Source of the DNA: Lachnospiraceae bacterium
GTDB taxonomy: Bacteria > Bacillota > Clostridia > Lachnospirales > Lachnospiraceae
Length of the DNA stretch: 59,879 nucleotides
Assembly: GCA_028696165.1 (NCBI GenBank)
Contig: JAQVHQ010000017.1
Location: 1-59,879 of the forward strand
Direction of reading: 5' to 3'
Shown here: positions 1-8,217 of the stretch, one piece after another
How the letters are laid out: each line of letters begins with the position of its first letter
Numbering within the stretch: position 1 is the first letter of the stretch
Translations under genes and position numbers: made by a program
Notes under the pieces: generated by a model
Databases searched by the model: none
Told to the model about the DNA's origin: nothing
What the model saw: only the letters and a program-made list of their open reading frames with translations

Positions 1-137
1 ATTTGAATTTCACAGGTGAAGTACGTCTATTTTTAGGGGTAATTCGAATGGTCAATGCTGTAATCGTCAAAATACAATATTTATGATGAAAAATAATCAT
101 TACAAAATCATCATGAATAATTCAGGTATTCTATAAA

Positions 138-2396
138 TTATTTGTAATGTTCTACAAATCTCATAATAATGGCTGCACACTGGGCGCGGCTTGCATTGCC
201 CTGTGGGCTGATATTTCCCTTATCTCCTGAGATTAATCCTGCGCCTACTGCCCATTTTACAGAAGACAGTGCAAAAGAAGATACCGAATTCCTATCCGGA
301 AATCCGCTCAGGTCATTATTTTCCGATGTATCATAATCTTTGTATTTTGCATAATTAGACAGCATGATTGCAATCTGTTCACGGGTGATATTGTCTGCCG
401 GTCCGAAATTTCCATTGGAATAGCCATTTAATATACCGTTTTGATTTGCCCATAGGACTGCTTCTGTGTAAAATTCACCTTCCGTTACATCCGGGAACTT
501 GTCTGTATATTCTGTCTTTGGAGAACCTTCCATCCGGTGCAGGATACATGCAAACTGGGCACGACTCAGATTCTCTGCCGGAGCAAACCTGCTGCTACCG
601 CCCATACCAGTCATATAGCCGTAATCATATACGTACATAGCCGGCTCATAGAACCAGTCTGCACTGGTTACATCAGAGAATGGATTTGGTCCTACTATCA
701 CATTGCATATAGCACTTTTATTGCCCACAGCAGCTGTAATTGCAGCTGTTCCACGCTTGTTTCCAGCTGTTACAGTTCCATCTTTTACGGATGCCACTTC
801 CGGGTTGCTGCTAGTCCATGTGACGGTCTTATCGTCTGTGGTATTGGACGGATTGTAACTTACGCTTAGCTTAATACTCTTCTGATAGTCCAGATTTACA
901 TTGGTTTTATCCAGAGAAACCCCCTGCAAACTCAAATTAGCTCCCGGTATCGGAATCACCTCGTCACACATACCGCCGTTATCCGGGTAAGAATAATATA
1001 AGTTTCCATCTATATCCGCATGAATATAACCGCAGTATATCCCCTCGTCAAGCGTGATAACTTTTTCAGCACCGGAAAAATCTGCAGCGATTTTGTAAAC
1101 CTCATTATAATCTGCATAATATATCATATGGTTATATACTGTGATACAACTACCCTGATAACGAGTATCATATACCTGTACCTCGTTATTCCCATAAAAG
1201 TCTGTCTTTACAATCCTTCGATCCGGTGTCAGCCGATACCAATTATCACCATCATAGGTCAAGTTATCACTGCCCTCTGACGGAATATTTAAAAATACGG
1301 TTCCATTAGATGGCTGATTTCCCGCATATGTACCGTGATGACCATACACACCCTCGGCCTGAAACTCCTGTTCGTTTTTCAAGAAATACTCATAATCAAT
1401 AAATGACTTGCAGTCTGTGTCATCCATTATCGAATCGTCCCATGTACAATCCACATAATACCAGCCACCGTCCACATATACCTGATTCCATGCATGATTC
1501 AAATCATCGCAGGTAACACGGATAGACTTGATATTTTGATAGGCAAGCAGTATATTAAATGCTTTTGCATAGCCATCGCAGACTGCACTTCCATTAACCA
1601 GTGCATCATATGCTGTATATCTGCTATAAGTCAAATCATAGGAAGTGTAAAACACCAGATAATCATGGAGTGCTCTTACCTTTTCCTTATCGGTCATCGT
1701 ATCATCTACATATTGGTCGGATTTAAGGATTGCTGCTTCAACCTGACTATAACGTGTATCAAACTCTGCTTTATCCATGCCCCAATAGTCTATCTCATAA
1801 GTTACGCTGTTCTCATCTATCCTACACCTGTAGCTTAAGCCTCCCAACGCTGCATCTGCAATCGGATCAAACATACAGGCTTCGTTCCAAAATTCTTCTG
1901 TTTTTTCCTGATAGTTTTCATATGTTACACCCTGTCCAGTAATTGTCACAGTCTCACCATGGGACATAATTGTGTCATACAACTGTCTCGCCGGTGCGCT
2001 TAACTGGCTGCTGTTTTCTATGGACGAAGGGGTTATTTCATAATCTTGCTTCTGTTCGAAACGTTCATAGCTGTCTATGTATTCGTTTTCTGTGTAACTT
2101 GGTTTGTCAGTGGTTTTTAGGGTCCCCTGTAAAAGTTCTGACTGTGGTGTGATTGCTTCCTGTACTGGTTCTTCCTGTATTAGGTCTTCCTGTGCCTGTT
2201 CTTTCTGTGCCTGTTCTTTTTGAAGAGTTTCTTTTTGTGTTGATTTTTTCTGTACAGGTTCTTCCTGCAGTATTTCCTCCTGTACATTTGCTGGCTGTGT
2301 CTGCTGCTCCTGGCTTTCTGCTGCATATATTGGAGTTACATATAAGAGTAACATCACACATATGACAGCAAAACGCATCATTATTGTCCTTTTCAT
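138..2396 (-). CDS. SLH-anchored transglutaminase-like surface protein
   Basis: Secreted protein of 752 aa. Residues 1-26 are a signal peptide. Residues 28-80 are a Gln/Glu-rich linker built from five-residue repeats (QEEPV, QKEQA). A transglutaminase-like domain follows at about 140-330, with the expected Cys-His-Asp triad in AVCDGYAKAF (C273), LNHAWNQVY (H301) and YYVDCTWDD (D316). In bacteria this fold is often a cysteine protease or a domain of unknown activity, so cross-linking is not shown. A bacterial Ig-like (Big_2) domain lies at about 490-565. Three SLH domains form the C-terminus (575-752), with TRAE-like motifs LSRAQ, ITREQ and ASRAQ that would hold the protein on a pyruvylated wall polysaccharide. 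The start is supported by an AAGGGGG ribosome site. No clear promoter or terminator was found. Confidence 0.85.
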   Translation of the reverse strand: MKRTIMMRFAVICVMLLLYVTPIYAAESQEQQTQPANVQEEILQEEPVQKKSTQKETLQKEQAQKEQAQEDLIQEEPVQEAITPQSELLQGTLKTTDKPSYTENEYIDSYERFEQKQDYEITPSSIENSSQLSAPARQLYDTIMSHGETVTITGQGVTYENYQEKTEEFWNEACMFDPIADAALGGLSYRCRIDENSVTYEIDYWGMDKAEFDTRYSQVEAAILKSDQYVDDTMTDKEKVRALHDYLVFYTSYDLTYSRYTAYDALVNGSAVCDGYAKAFNILLAYQNIKSIRVTCDDLNHAWNQVYVDGGWYYVDCTWDDSIMDDTDCKSFIDYEYFLKNEQEFQAEGVYGHHGTYAGNQPSNGTVFLNIPSEGSDNLTYDGDNWYRLTPDRRIVKTDFYGNNEVQVYDTRYQGSCITVYNHMIYYADYNEVYKIAADFSGAEKVITLDEGIYCGYIHADIDGNLYYSYPDNGGMCDEVIPIPGANLSLQGVSLDKTNVNLDYQKSIKLSVSYNPSNTTDDKTVTWTSSNPEVASVKDGTVTAGNKRGTAAITAAVGNKSAICNVIVGPNPFSDVTSADWFYEPAMYVYDYGYMTGMGGSSRFAPAENLSRAQFACILHRMEGSPKTEYTDKFPDVTEGEFYTEAVLWANQNGILNGYSNGNFGPADNITREQIAIMLSNYAKYKDYDTSENNDLSGFPDRNSVSSFALSSVKWAVGAGLISGDKGNISPQGNASRAQCAAIIMRFVEHYK

Positions 2397-2579
2397 ATGC
2401 GTCTTCCCCCTTGGTTCTCTTTCTGTGATATAAATTGTCTAATTTATTTTATCATATTCTGGTATAATTGTAATTATTATCCTTATTGAAATTGAAATCA
2501 TTTTATTTATGTTAATTCTATTGAAATCTGCTTTCTCTGAGATTGACTTTATCGGGATTGACTTTAATGATATAGCCTT

Positions 2580-2699
2580 TTAAGAATATACCGCATTTAT
2601 TACAGCACATTCTGACCTTGCAACATTTTTCTGAGTGTCAAATCTGGTTCCATTTTCTTTACCAGATTTATTAATTCATTCAAACCAAGCGGTGATATC
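2580..2699 (-). pseudogene. Decayed SLH-domain C-terminal tail (remnant 1)
   Basis: On the minus strand one frame reads ITAWFE, a stop, then INKSGKENG, RFDTQKNVAR and SECAVINAVYS followed by TAA. This aligns with the last SLH repeat of neighbouring genes: ITGKENG and TTRAECAALI in the 647-aa protein, and GNAARCECAIVMSRF in the 482-aa protein. It is therefore the end of a lost SLH gene. The internal stop and the absence of any start or upstream domain show it is not functional. Confidence 0.6.
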
Positions 2700-2832
2700 T
2701 ATTCATCATATTCAAAAATTCTTGTAAAACCAGGTGCTGGTACTTCCTCACTGAATTGATCATCGATTAAAAATCATCGGACAATATTTCTTCATCGGAT
2801 TAATCATCACTCAAACAATCATCGGATAACGC

Positions 2833-2875
2833 AAAGAGGAATGATCAATTTGATTTCAATTGACCATTCCTCTTT
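2833..2875 (-). terminator. Strong inverted repeat downstream of the 262-aa gene
   Basis: A 16-bp stem (AAAGAGGAATGATCAA against TTGACCATTCCTCTTT) encloses an 11-nt loop. Its one imperfect pair is a G-U only in the minus-strand transcript, which favours action in that direction. No long U-tract follows (GCGTTATCC), so termination is plausible rather than certain. The rest of the 2397-2983 gap holds two SLH remnants and A/T-rich sequence with no gene I can support. Confidence 0.45.
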
Positions 2876-2903
2876 CTCGAAACTCTTTATTTACTTTTTC
2901 TCT

Positions 2904-2978
2904 TCATTTCAACTTATTTACAACACTCTTCAATCTCATCATAATTAAAGCACACTGGCCGCAGATGCTGTTATCTGC
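2904..2978 (-). pseudogene. Decayed SLH-domain C-terminal tail (remnant 2)
   Basis: Just past the stop codon of the 262-aa gene, a different frame reads NSICGQCALIMMRLKSVV and ends at TGA. It matches the closing SLH motif of this locus (NASRAQCAAIIMRFVEHY and EASRAQCAAIILRFL in neighbouring proteins). It looks like the far end of an SLH gene whose body was replaced or deleted, leaving the 262-aa gene fused next to it but out of frame. Confidence 0.5.
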
Positions 2979-2983
2979 TGATT

Positions 2984-3772
2984 TTAAACTGAAAACAGAA
3001 AATACTTAGAACTTAATTTTCTAAATGTTCCATCCGCCTGCTTTTCTTCTGTACAGTTATACATCATATAGTTTCCTTTTTCTAATGAAGACACCTTGAA
3101 CCATGCACAGGATGATGCCTGGTATCTCGCTTTTGCAATCCATGCTTTCTTGGCATCACTGTATATATAACAGGTAGTGTAATAATTGCTGTCCTCACTT
3201 GTCAGATTCGATGTGCAGCCAAAGAGCAGACCTTCAGATGTCTCTGCTACACAGTCCTCTAACACTTTTTTACCCATTTGCGGACGTTTTACTTCTGTCT
3301 CAAAAATACCATAAATGTCATATCCCCAGCCTTGCGGATCTTCTGGAATGCCAGTCAGCGGCCCATATATCCCCGCATATATAACAATTTCATAATCATC
3401 ATTTGCATCCGGCTTCCATTCAAATACTGTGCTGTCCTGCCATCCGGCAACCAGTTCCCGTGATCCTTTTGTATAATTATAGGCATACATACAATATTTA
3501 TATTCCTGCTCTGGATACTTACTTTTAATATTTGCTTCTACTGTAAATCCATCATTGTTTTCTGTTAGTATTGTACCATAATCTTCGAAAGAATAACTAT
3601 CGGAAGTTGTACTGTTGTCTCCTTGAGGTGCAACTACCCATTCCTCTTCACTAATCGGTTCATTTGGTATAGATGGTATCTCCTCCTGTGCCGCCTGTAC
3701 AGATACCCCTGTTCCTGCCAAAACCAACGCCATAGCCACTCCTGCCATTGCATTCTTTATTATCTTCTTCAT
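2984..3772 (-). CDS. Small secreted Tyr/Trp-rich repeat protein
   Basis: Protein of 262 aa with a clear signal peptide (MKKIIKNAMAGVAMALVLAG, cleavage near VQAAQ). It has no enzyme domain that I recognise. Two segments resemble the repeats of the large wall enzymes in this window. One is YKYCMYAYNYTKGS with FEWKPDANDDYEIVIYA at about 90-135. The other is YYTTCYIYSDAKKAWI with CAWFKVSSLEKGNYMMY at about 195-245. It may be a free-standing two-repeat wall-binding protein. The ribosome site lies in GAAGGAGGTG upstream. A TATAAT box with an adjacent run of eight G lies about 85 nt upstream. Directly downstream is an out-of-frame SLH remnant, so this gene may once have been longer. Confidence 0.7.
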   Translation of the reverse strand: MKKIIKNAMAGVAMALVLAGTGVSVQAAQEEIPSIPNEPISEEEWVVAPQGDNSTTSDSYSFEDYGTILTENNDGFTVEANIKSKYPEQEYKYCMYAYNYTKGSRELVAGWQDSTVFEWKPDANDDYEIVIYAGIYGPLTGIPEDPQGWGYDIYGIFETEVKRPQMGKKVLEDCVAETSEGLLFGCTSNLTSEDSNYYTTCYIYSDAKKAWIAKARYQASSCAWFKVSSLEKGNYMMYNCTEEKQADGTFRKLSSKYFLFSV

Positions 3773-3856
3773 ATACCATACACCTCCTTCTTTGACATCT
3801 ACATTCAGATTAATTACCTTTATACCATCACCTGTATCGTCTAATGTACAGCATAT

Positions 3857-3873
3857 ATTATACTACCCCCCCC
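3857..3873 (-). promoter_or_regulatory. TATAAT box preceded by a G8 homopolymer
   Basis: On the minus strand TATAAT (3857-3862) is preceded by TAG and then eight G residues (C8 at 3866-3873 on the plus strand). The tract sits where the -35/-10 spacer should be. The nearest -35-like element (TTGGTA) is 23 nt from the -10, too far for normal use, so changes in tract length would alter spacing. No strong -35 is present at 17 nt. The gene served would be the 262-aa secreted protein. Confidence 0.35.
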
Positions 3874-3948
3874 AATATTTTACTATACCAATATTGACGG
3901 AAAGCTTACATTTTTTGTTTCCTTTTGAAATTTTCTTGTACTTGAGCA

Positions 3949-5361
3949 TTATTCTGCTGCATACCGTAAAAATCGAAGTATAATAGCAGCACACTGGGCA
4001 CGGCTTGCCTCGCCCTGAGGTGAGATATTTCCTTTGTCTCCGGTAATCAGACCGATATCAATAGCCCAGGCGATGGAAGGTCTTGCAAAACTGCTTACAC
4101 GATTACCATCCGGGAAGCCGGAAAGAATAGAAGCGATTTCCTGTTCGCTGTAGGAAGGTTCGCCATAGTAACGATAAAGAATCGTCGCCAGCTGTTCACG
4201 GGTGATATTATCTGCCGGTCCAAAGTGACCATTATCATATCCGGAGATAACGCCATTTTCAGCAGCCCATAGAGCAGGCGATACGAAAAAGCTGCCATCA
4301 TTATTTACATCAGGGAAAATCGGTGAGTAGGAAACTGCCGGTTCTCCTTCCAGACGGTATAAAATAGTTGCAAACTGTGCACGGGATAGTGGTTGTGCCG
4401 GCCCAAATGTAGTCTCATTTAGCCCAACCATGATATCACTCTCATATGCATCAAATACATCCCTGAAGAACCAGTCACCACTGTTAACATCTTCAAACTT
4501 CCACTCTTTGCTGGTATAGAGCTTAAGAGTAGTTGTTTGATTATTGTAATTTACAGTTACTGTCTGTGAAGCGCCAATCTTGGAATCATCATATCCGCTG
4601 CACATCTCCTGGATAAGCGGAAGATAGGAAGTGCCATGTTCACACTGAACTACGACAGTCATACCAAGTGCATCAATAGTATAGCCGGTTGGCAGAACAT
4701 ATGTAATATCACTGTCTACACCATCAAGTGAGATGCTGGTTGGAGTACAGCTTCCGGTAAATAACTGTGTCCAGTAGGTGTTGCCGGAGTTTCCCATACC
4801 TATATGTGTATTAAGTGGATTTACTATATTGGCATAATGACCCTGGCTATTCACCCAGCCGACTACTGCATCATATGGATCTGTGACACCATATAATATG
4901 TTTTCTGCGGCAACATCGTAGTCAATCCCTAAATCCTCAAGGATGGTAAAGCATTCAGTTCCATTCGGACGGGTATGATCAAAAAGAGTTAGCAGTTCAT
5001 TTGAACGGATTTTAGCAGCTTCCTCCAACCGGGGCATCATAGACAACGGCTGCAGACCCTCATACATTCGAACCTGATTTGTGTAATAGAGAATTGCCCA
5101 CTCTTTATCAGAGCAATAATTTTGATAGGTTTCGGAAAAAGGCTGTATAGTTTGTGTAGTTTCCGGCTGCTGATACAATTCTGGCATTTTTCTAATTTCC
5201 ATATTGTAAGTGCTGCCGTCTGATTCAGGAGTGAATTCTTCCTGTCCTTCTGTGATAGCTAATGCGTCACCTATTTCGGCACTGGCCCAGATAGGGGTAA
5301 TTGTGCTGGCAACTGTCAACATTGCAGCACAGCATAGAGTAAGTAGTCTTTTCTTTTTCAT
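3949..5361 (-). CDS. SLH-anchored CAP/SCP-domain protein
   Basis: Protein of 470 aa. The start is the ATG at 5361 (MKKKRLLTLC), set by GGAGG 9 nt upstream; the open frame runs farther 5' but without a ribosome site. A signal peptide covers residues 1-28. A CAP (cysteine-rich secretory/PR-1) domain spans about 85-205, with family residues in LFDHTRPNG (H129), AAENILYG (E153) and SQGHYANI (H175). CAP domains in bacteria are of largely unknown function; some bind lipids or have been suggested to be peptidases. Three SLH domains end the protein (about 290-470: DWFFRDVFDAYESDIMVG, LSRAQFATILYRLEG, ITREQLATILYRYYG, ASRAQCAAIILRFL). It has its own promoter at 5399-5427. Confidence 0.87.
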   Translation of the reverse strand: MKKKRLLTLCCAAMLTVASTITPIWASAEIGDALAITEGQEEFTPESDGSTYNMEIRKMPELYQQPETTQTIQPFSETYQNYCSDKEWAILYYTNQVRMYEGLQPLSMMPRLEEAAKIRSNELLTLFDHTRPNGTECFTILEDLGIDYDVAAENILYGVTDPYDAVVGWVNSQGHYANIVNPLNTHIGMGNSGNTYWTQLFTGSCTPTSISLDGVDSDITYVLPTGYTIDALGMTVVVQCEHGTSYLPLIQEMCSGYDDSKIGASQTVTVNYNNQTTTLKLYTSKEWKFEDVNSGDWFFRDVFDAYESDIMVGLNETTFGPAQPLSRAQFATILYRLEGEPAVSYSPIFPDVNNDGSFFVSPALWAAENGVISGYDNGHFGPADNITREQLATILYRYYGEPSYSEQEIASILSGFPDGNRVSSFARPSIAWAIDIGLITGDKGNISPQGEASRAQCAAIILRFLRYAAE

Positions 5362-5398
5362 GTGATTCCTCCATTTTTTATAATATAGTCCTACTACA

Positions 5399-5427
5399 AG
5401 TATATATGGTTGCATAAAATTATGCAA
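5399..5427 (-). promoter_or_regulatory. Promoter of the CAP-SLH gene, with dyad over the -35
   Basis: TTGCAT, 17 nt, TATACT on the minus strand. The -35 is the left arm of a perfect dyad TTGCAT-AATTTT-ATGCAA (5410-5427), which could be an operator. The ATG is about 30 nt downstream of the likely transcription start. Confidence 0.6.
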
Positions 5428-5450
5428 GGAATTCAATAAAGCTAAAATAT

Positions 5451-5488
5451 ATATGTATGAAAGGGGACTAATCAATTTTCATACATAT
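5451..5488 (-). terminator. Terminator-like hairpin at the end of the LRR-SLH gene
   Basis: A 12-bp perfect stem (ATATGTATGAAA against TTTCATACATAT) with a 14-nt loop overlaps the stop codon region of the 482-aa gene and is followed by ATATTTTAGCTTTATT. It is A/T-rich and so only moderately convincing as an intrinsic terminator. Confidence 0.4.
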
Positions 5489-6920
5489 CCAAAAACCGCG
5501 ACATCACAATTGCACATTCACATCTCGCCGCATTACCTCTTGGGTCCAAACTTGTACCTGCATTCTTCCCTTTTATAAGTCCGCTTCCAACAGCCCACTG
5601 CATGGATTCCATTGCGTAATCCTGTATCAGATAGGCATCCGTAAAACCACTTACCTCTGCACTTTGACTCACATCATAGCCGGAATGTTCTGCGTAATTG
5701 TGAAGCATGATAGCCATCTGTTCTCTGGTTATCGGATCACCTACACCAAATTTTCTGCTGCCGTCTGAATATCCATGTACCACATCATTGGCATTTGCCC
5801 ATAATATGGCATCTGTATAGTACACTCCATCAGATACATCCGAGAAAGTATTTGCATATGGCATATCAGTTTCCCCATTGAGGCGATACAGCATAATTGC
5901 AAATTCTTCTCTGGTCAGGTTATCATATGGAGCGAATACTGTGGCACTCTTTCCTGTCATAACTCCATACAGATACATATCAGCCACATCATCTCTGAAC
6001 CAATCATATGCACTCACATCTTCAAAAGGCCAATCATTCCTTACTGTCACCTGGCAGGATACTGTAAAACCGCCATCGGCAGTCTGTCCGGTAACAGTGG
6101 CAGTTCCTGCGCCCTTAGCCAGTATAGGGCAGCATTCGCCCTCTGCATACTCAGCCGAATCTTCGTCTACTGCCACCACATTTTCATTACTGGAAGTCCA
6201 GTTTATATGCTTATTGCTGGCATTTTGCGGCGATATGGATGCCTGTAAGACATCTATATCATCTTCGAAATCCATATATACATTTGACTGGTCAACAGAG
6301 CATCCATTTACTGATACTTTTGTTCCTGAGGATGATACCTGCATACCATTGGAAGTATAAAATTCCTCTGCATAAGATCCTTTCTGTACATAATAGCATT
6401 CATTGCCGGTAAACATATCTTCATATATAACTGTAACACTTGCAGGAACAACTACCTTTTTCAAGGATGGGCAATCAAAGAAACAGGCTCCCCCTATCCA
6501 CTTTACCCCTTCCGGAATAGTGACTTCCTGTAAAGACTGCAGATAAGCAAACCCCCACGACTGTATAAACTCTAAGGTATCTGGCAGTGAAACAGATGTA
6601 ACTGAAGATAAACGCTGCATATCATCCATATCCTCTATACCTGTAGAATAACCAATAACAGTATATCCATCAATGGAAGAAGGTACAGTAATGGATGTTC
6701 CACCACCCAGATATCCATCTATAAACACTGTTTTTTCTTCTTCATCATATATTTCATAACTAAACTGTCCACTGATTACTGAAGCTGTTGATATGTCACC
6801 GGATTCTCCTAATTCCGTCGTTTCTGCATCTTTATAATTCGTCTCTGCAGCCTGCGTCACAGTAAGCTGTCCCAGACAAAGAACTGCTGTCATACATAGT
6901 GCAATAATTCTCTTCTTCAT
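5472..6920 (-). CDS. SLH-anchored leucine-rich-repeat (BspA-like) protein
   Basis: Protein of 482 aa. The signal peptide is MKKRIIALCMTAVLCLGQ and following residues (cleavage near TQAAE). Residues 45-190 hold a short BspA/LRR_5-type leucine-rich repeat block: ITVPSSIDGYTVIGY, VTSVSLPDTLEFIQSWGF, LQEVTIPEGVKWIGGACF, LKKVVVPASVTVIYEDMF. Such domains often bind host or bacterial surface ligands. A Big_2-type Ig domain (about 205-290: INWTSSNENVVAVDE) and three SLH domains (about 295-482, ending ARCECAIVMSRFLDMYEN) follow. It starts 16 nt after the glycosyltransferase gene at 6937-7977, so the two are probably cotranscribed from 8005-8032. Substrate or ligand is unknown. Confidence 0.85.
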   Translation of the reverse strand: MKKRIIALCMTAVLCLGQLTVTQAAETNYKDAETTELGESGDISTASVISGQFSYEIYDEEEKTVFIDGYLGGGTSITVPSSIDGYTVIGYSTGIEDMDDMQRLSSVTSVSLPDTLEFIQSWGFAYLQSLQEVTIPEGVKWIGGACFFDCPSLKKVVVPASVTVIYEDMFTGNECYYVQKGSYAEEFYTSNGMQVSSSGTKVSVNGCSVDQSNVYMDFEDDIDVLQASISPQNASNKHINWTSSNENVVAVDEDSAEYAEGECCPILAKGAGTATVTGQTADGGFTVSCQVTVRNDWPFEDVSAYDWFRDDVADMYLYGVMTGKSATVFAPYDNLTREEFAIMLYRLNGETDMPYANTFSDVSDGVYYTDAILWANANDVVHGYSDGSRKFGVGDPITREQMAIMLHNYAEHSGYDVSQSAEVSGFTDAYLIQDYAMESMQWAVGSGLIKGKNAGTSLDPRGNAARCECAIVMSRFLDMYEN

Positions 6921-6936
6921 TTTCTTAGCCCTCCCG

Positions 6937-7977
6937 CTATTTTCCTAACAATTCTTTGCTGACCTTCTCCAATCGTTCCAGGATTTCCGACTGTACCACT
7001 TCCGGGTTCTTCTCCGACGTCACCTCGGGTGATTTTGCCTTCTTGCCTTTCCAAAAGATTCTCCTGATGTCCAATTGACCGATACGCTTCATGCTTTCCT
7101 CATCCTCCAGACTGCACTTCACATTCGAAGACTCTTTCTTCACCTTTTTCCACAGCTGATGCATCTCCTTTAATCCGTCTTCTGAATAGATTCCATGTTC
7201 AAAGCTCAGCTTGTAGTACTCAAATACATACTCTAGTGCGGTACTCCACAGGAAATGTTTATCTTCTTCGCACACAGTTCTCATATAGAGATCAAAATAT
7301 ACAAGTGCTTTGATGCGATACAGATTGTAGTGATTCCATGTATGTGTATTACTGCTCAGATTATTTCTCTGCAGATAGAACTTCATGTCATCATTTATCT
7401 CGATTTTCTTCGCCATGGAAAATGTAAGATAACGAAATGCAGTCTCAATATCCTGCTGTTTATATTCATAAAAGAATATTTGATTATCCAGCAGAAAATC
7501 CTTATCATAGATACATGCCCAGAATTCCATAGCCGGGATATGATTCTTGATTGGCTGCACATCATCCGGTCTGGTAATCTCAACCGGTGTTTTTAATTCC
7601 ATATCTGTCCGCAGTTTCGGTGTACATAGAATATCGACATCTTTACTTCCATAGGTAGACATTTTTTCCATAAAGTCTTCGTCCATGCTGCCTGAAAGCA
7701 GCAGGTCATCTGCATCAAGATAAGCTATCCATCTGCCCTTCGCCTCTTTCATTCCTACATTTCTGGCATGTCCTGCGCCCTTATTCTCTGTTCGTATATA
7801 GTGAATATTAGCATCTGCATATTTTTGGCATATACTGCCAGTAGCGTCTGTGGAACCATCATCTACCACGATTAGCTCCACCGCAGGATTTTTCTGTCTG
7901 ATAAAAGATTCTATAGCTGTTCCTATGAACTCCTCTCCATTATAACATGGGGTTATAATACTTAATTGAATTTCCAT
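6937..7977 (-). CDS. Family 2 glycosyltransferase
   Basis: Protein of 346 aa. The N-terminal GT-A domain is typical of GT2: LSIITPCYNGEEFIGTAI at the start, VVDDGSTDATG for nucleotide binding, GHARNVGMKEAKGRWIAY, and the DXD-like metal site LDADDLL near residue 97. The C-terminal 150 residues are not recognisable. There is no signal or membrane segment, so it would act in the cytoplasm. It likely transfers a sugar to a lipid-linked wall glycan precursor; sugar and acceptor cannot be read from sequence. It heads a two-gene unit with the LRR-SLH gene and is divergent from the pyruvyl transferase at 8218. A GGAGGAGGG ribosome site precedes the ATG. Confidence 0.85.
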   Translation of the reverse strand: MEIQLSIITPCYNGEEFIGTAIESFIRQKNPAVELIVVDDGSTDATGSICQKYADANIHYIRTENKGAGHARNVGMKEAKGRWIAYLDADDLLLSGSMDEDFMEKMSTYGSKDVDILCTPKLRTDMELKTPVEITRPDDVQPIKNHIPAMEFWACIYDKDFLLDNQIFFYEYKQQDIETAFRYLTFSMAKKIEINDDMKFYLQRNNLSSNTHTWNHYNLYRIKALVYFDLYMRTVCEEDKHFLWSTALEYVFEYYKLSFEHGIYSEDGLKEMHQLWKKVKKESSNVKCSLEDEESMKRIGQLDIRRIFWKGKKAKSPEVTSEKNPEVVQSEILERLEKVSKELLGK

Positions 7978-8004
7978 CTTATGTCCCTCCTCCGTATAAT
8001 ATCT

Positions 8005-8032
8005 ATAATAACATGTTTTTTATTGTTTTCAA
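8005..8032 (-). promoter_or_regulatory. Promoter of the GT2 / LRR-SLH unit
   Basis: TTGAAA, 16 nt, TATTAT on the minus strand, about 28 nt upstream of the ATG. The 240-nt divergent gap 7978-8217 must also hold a plus-strand promoter for the pyruvyl transferase; A/T-rich TATATT boxes are present near 8175-8190 but no convincing -35. Confidence 0.45.
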
Positions 8033-8217
8033 TTGTAACCCGGCAGATTCTCTGCATTAATGATGTACTTATTTTACTTTTTCATAATACCTTGCTTAAT
8101 TATCTACGATTGTATATAATCGTTTTAAACAATTCACAGAAAATGAAAATGAATATACACTTATCCTGAAATATGGTATATTTATATTCATAAACAAATG
8201 CAGATTGGAGATTTATC

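Noticed and set aside
1-137. Possible terminator or gene at the left edge
   Set aside because: A/T-rich sequence only; no stem with a U-tract and no frame with a start was seen.
2107-2361. Thr/Arg-rich open frames inside the Gln/Glu repeat region of the 752-aa gene
   Set aside because: They are alternative-frame readings of the 15-bp repeat, without ribosome sites.
2586-2760. A second minus-strand frame with protein-like text (ISPLGLNELINLVKKMEPDL) overlapping the SLH remnant
   Set aside because: It has internal stops, no start or ribosome site, and no family I recognise. The overlapping frame matches SLH tails much better, so this one is taken as coincidence.
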